Made by a program: the position numbers and the translations under genes. 59,991 nt of DNA from Hypholoma sublateritium FD-334 SS-4 (taxonomy: Eukaryota; Basidiomycota; Agaricomycetes; Agaricales; Strophariaceae), in NCBI GenBank assembly GCA_000827495.1, contig KN817535.1, positions 4,905-64,895 on the forward strand. Direction: 5' to 3'. A model generated the notes under the pieces. It did not search any database. It was given only the letters and a program-made list of their open reading frames with translations, and had not been told where the DNA came from. Shown here piece by piece: positions 58,326 through 59,991 of this stretch. Each line of letters starts with the position of its first letter. The first letter of the stretch is position 1.

Positions 58326-59991
58326 TGCGAAAGTTACATGGAGATGGAGAGAAGTGTTGAGAGGTGCGTGTACTATTTCGGACAAACAAAATGATTTAGA
58401 CTCATTCAAAGTGCAGTGCGCAACATCTTGCGTCACGCGTCGAGCAATGTTAACACGTTCAACAGAGAGCAAACACTGTTGCGCAAGCCAATTTTAAGGA
58501 AATCACAAGGTGTTCATCACTGGTTTTTGATTTGAGATCAGAGGTGATTGCGTAGACGATAAAACCGACGATGGATTAGCAGCACACAGCATAATATTAT
58601 GATGACGTAAGTAAGGGCTAATCTAAATAAAGTCGATTTTCACTGGGCATCACTTCGCATACCCTGATCCATCAGTAAACAAACAAAAATATAACTTTTG
58701 TAACTACATTTTTCTTGGCACCCAAAATTAGCCAAAAACACCAGAAATGAGCTCAGATAGGCGAGGGCTACCAGTGGTGTGAATTTCAGGCCAATCCGGC
58801 AAGTTTTCAAAAATTTGGCTCGATTTCGGGGTCAGAAAGTGAAACAAACCCTAACCCCACGTCACCACCTTCCATATAAGGTATGTTACAGTTACGGTCA
58901 CACCCTCANCAAGCAACAAGNAACTCCTCAATCGGGTACNAAAGGCATATATTTATCCNGAATGCTTATTTAGGAGGATTTATGACTTCCTTTGTCATTT
59001 CCTCCGCAATAAATATCGAACTGGAGCCCTTTATTTTTTTCAGCATGGCCCAAAAAGTGAAACACCGTGGGAAAAAACGAGAAGACGACGGAAATCGCAT
59101 TCTTTTGGTGGGTTTCCTTCCAAATAAAATCATAAAAAATCTACAAAAATTTTCTTCCCCCTAAACAAGAGGTGATGGAGATGTTGCGATGGTTCTCCCT
59201 TCAATAGGCTGGGTATCCAAAAGAGGAAACGAGAGAGTTCAATCCCNGCCGCACGTAATCTTTTTTGTTTATTGTCATACAGTACAATTTCCTTGCTTTA
59301 TTGATGTTTTTACTGCTGAGAGCCTGCAGAGTCACAGCCAAGGTAAGGGACTATTCAGGCTGCAGAATATCTTCAAATATAATCATTACTACCATCCAGA
59401 CCTTCATCTTTGAAATTACATTAAATTCCGCAAACACTGACAGGTTCAGTAAATTTTTGCACCACAGTATTCAATGCCATGTTAAAGCAGTAAGGAATAT
59501 GCAAATTTACAAGTGCACATATCTATCCCGAGTCTAAGCTCTGCACTTTATCCAACCTACCTGCATGCAATGTGCATATTCAGTTAAATACTTGCAACAA
59601 GATTTTGACTATAATTTTGAGTATTTGTCTTAGAAACAGCTTAGTTTAATGCGTGAAATTTTTCAGGATTCATGGCATTACACTCTGTGGACTGCAAACA
59701 ATAATATCATTGCATGATATACTAATATTACATGAGGTGAGTTGGAGACAGATAATTTATTTATCTTGTTGATGCAATATGATTTTAATGGCATAGAAAG
59801 TAAAATAGACAAGAAGTGAAGGTATTTATATTTTTTGAAGGGTACAACAAGCAGTAAGTCTACGAGATGGGAGCCTAAGATGTGGTCATGGCAGATAACA
59901 TGGCAGGTAACATGCGTGGGAAAGTGCACATGACCATGTTATCTGCCATGGCAGATAACATACCCAGCTTATTGAAGGGTAAGCCGTCGCG
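58326..59991. other. AT-rich terminal segment with scattered Ns
   Basis: No supported gene. Beyond about 58750 the base composition drops in GC, and isolated Ns occur at about 58909, 58921, 58940, 58959 and 59247, unlike the rest of the window except 2102, 5978 and 35440. The phrase AAAGTGAAAC occurs twice (about 58838 and 59056). It may be a repeat poorly resolved in assembly. Confidence 0.5.
59888..59962. repeat. Palindromic/direct repeat of ATGGCAGATAACAT
   Basis: ATGGCAGATAACATGG at 59888-59903 has its exact reverse complement at 59934-59949, and a third, direct copy (ATGGCAGATAACAT) at 59948-59961. The two inverted arms could form a 16-bp stem with a 30-base loop that contains a variant copy (TGGCAGGTAACATG). 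Confidence 0.8.

Noticed and set aside
49650..58700. TTTCACTGGG-type match between the two sides of the CACTA-type locus (about 49730 and 58640) as terminal repeats
   Set aside because: The shared 10-mer is in the wrong relative orientation for element ends and does not extend, so it is probably chance.
1..59991. CRISPR array, rRNA, prophage or bacterial operon
   Set aside because: No regularly spaced repeats, rRNA signature or ribosome-binding-site pattern was seen. All evidence points to a fungal nuclear genome.

Overview
The window is nuclear DNA from a filamentous basidiomycete, most likely an Agaricomycete and plausibly a polypore. The signs are many 50-70 nt GT-AG introns and families expanded in that group: coiled-coil/F-box proteins, DUF6534-type membrane proteins, an unspecific peroxygenase, a FunK1 kinase and a Tnp2 (CACTA) transposase. 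No rRNA, tRNA, CRISPR array or bacterial-style operon was seen. Most gene models below were assembled by hand from splice signals and reading-frame phase, and all exon lengths are counted from the sequence.

Region 1 (1-8.7 kb) is a decaying array of three seven-transmembrane-type paralogues, A, B and C. A lost its 5' end to a Copia integrase relic, B has lost its start frame and carries a stop, and C has two frameshifts. B and C lie in a roughly 2.4-kb duplicated unit. The C copy later received a 614-bp inverted-repeat element and a 240-bp solo LTR. Region 2 (10.2-14.1 kb) is an inverted pair of unrecognised four-exon genes, each with a 7-nt exon. Region 3 (14.6-20.2 kb) holds an F-box gene, a long disordered-protein ORF and an 864-bp non-autonomous transposon. 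Region 4 (22-26.6 kb) holds two DUF6534-type genes sharing a 13-nt exon.

Region 5 (28-45.3 kb) is the conserved, gene-dense core: a small cysteine-rich secreted candidate, Rab geranylgeranyltransferase beta, an unspecific peroxygenase, a 20-exon amino-acid/GABA-type permease with five exons of 9-20 nt, the GPI-anchor gene GPI1 and a second F-box gene. Region 6 (46.8-58.4 kb) has another disordered protein and then three tightly packed minus-strand genes: a CACTA accessory-type gene, a FunK1 kinase and an intact Tnp2 transposase. Together they look like a CACTA-type element that includes a kinase. The last 1.2 kb is AT-rich, has scattered Ns and ends near a palindromic repeat.

The housekeeping genes act in unrelated pathways: Rab prenylation, GPI-anchor initiation and nutrient uptake. 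The unifying feature is gene structure. Exons of 7 to 20 nt recur in at least three unrelated gene families, and ordinary annotation would probably miss them.
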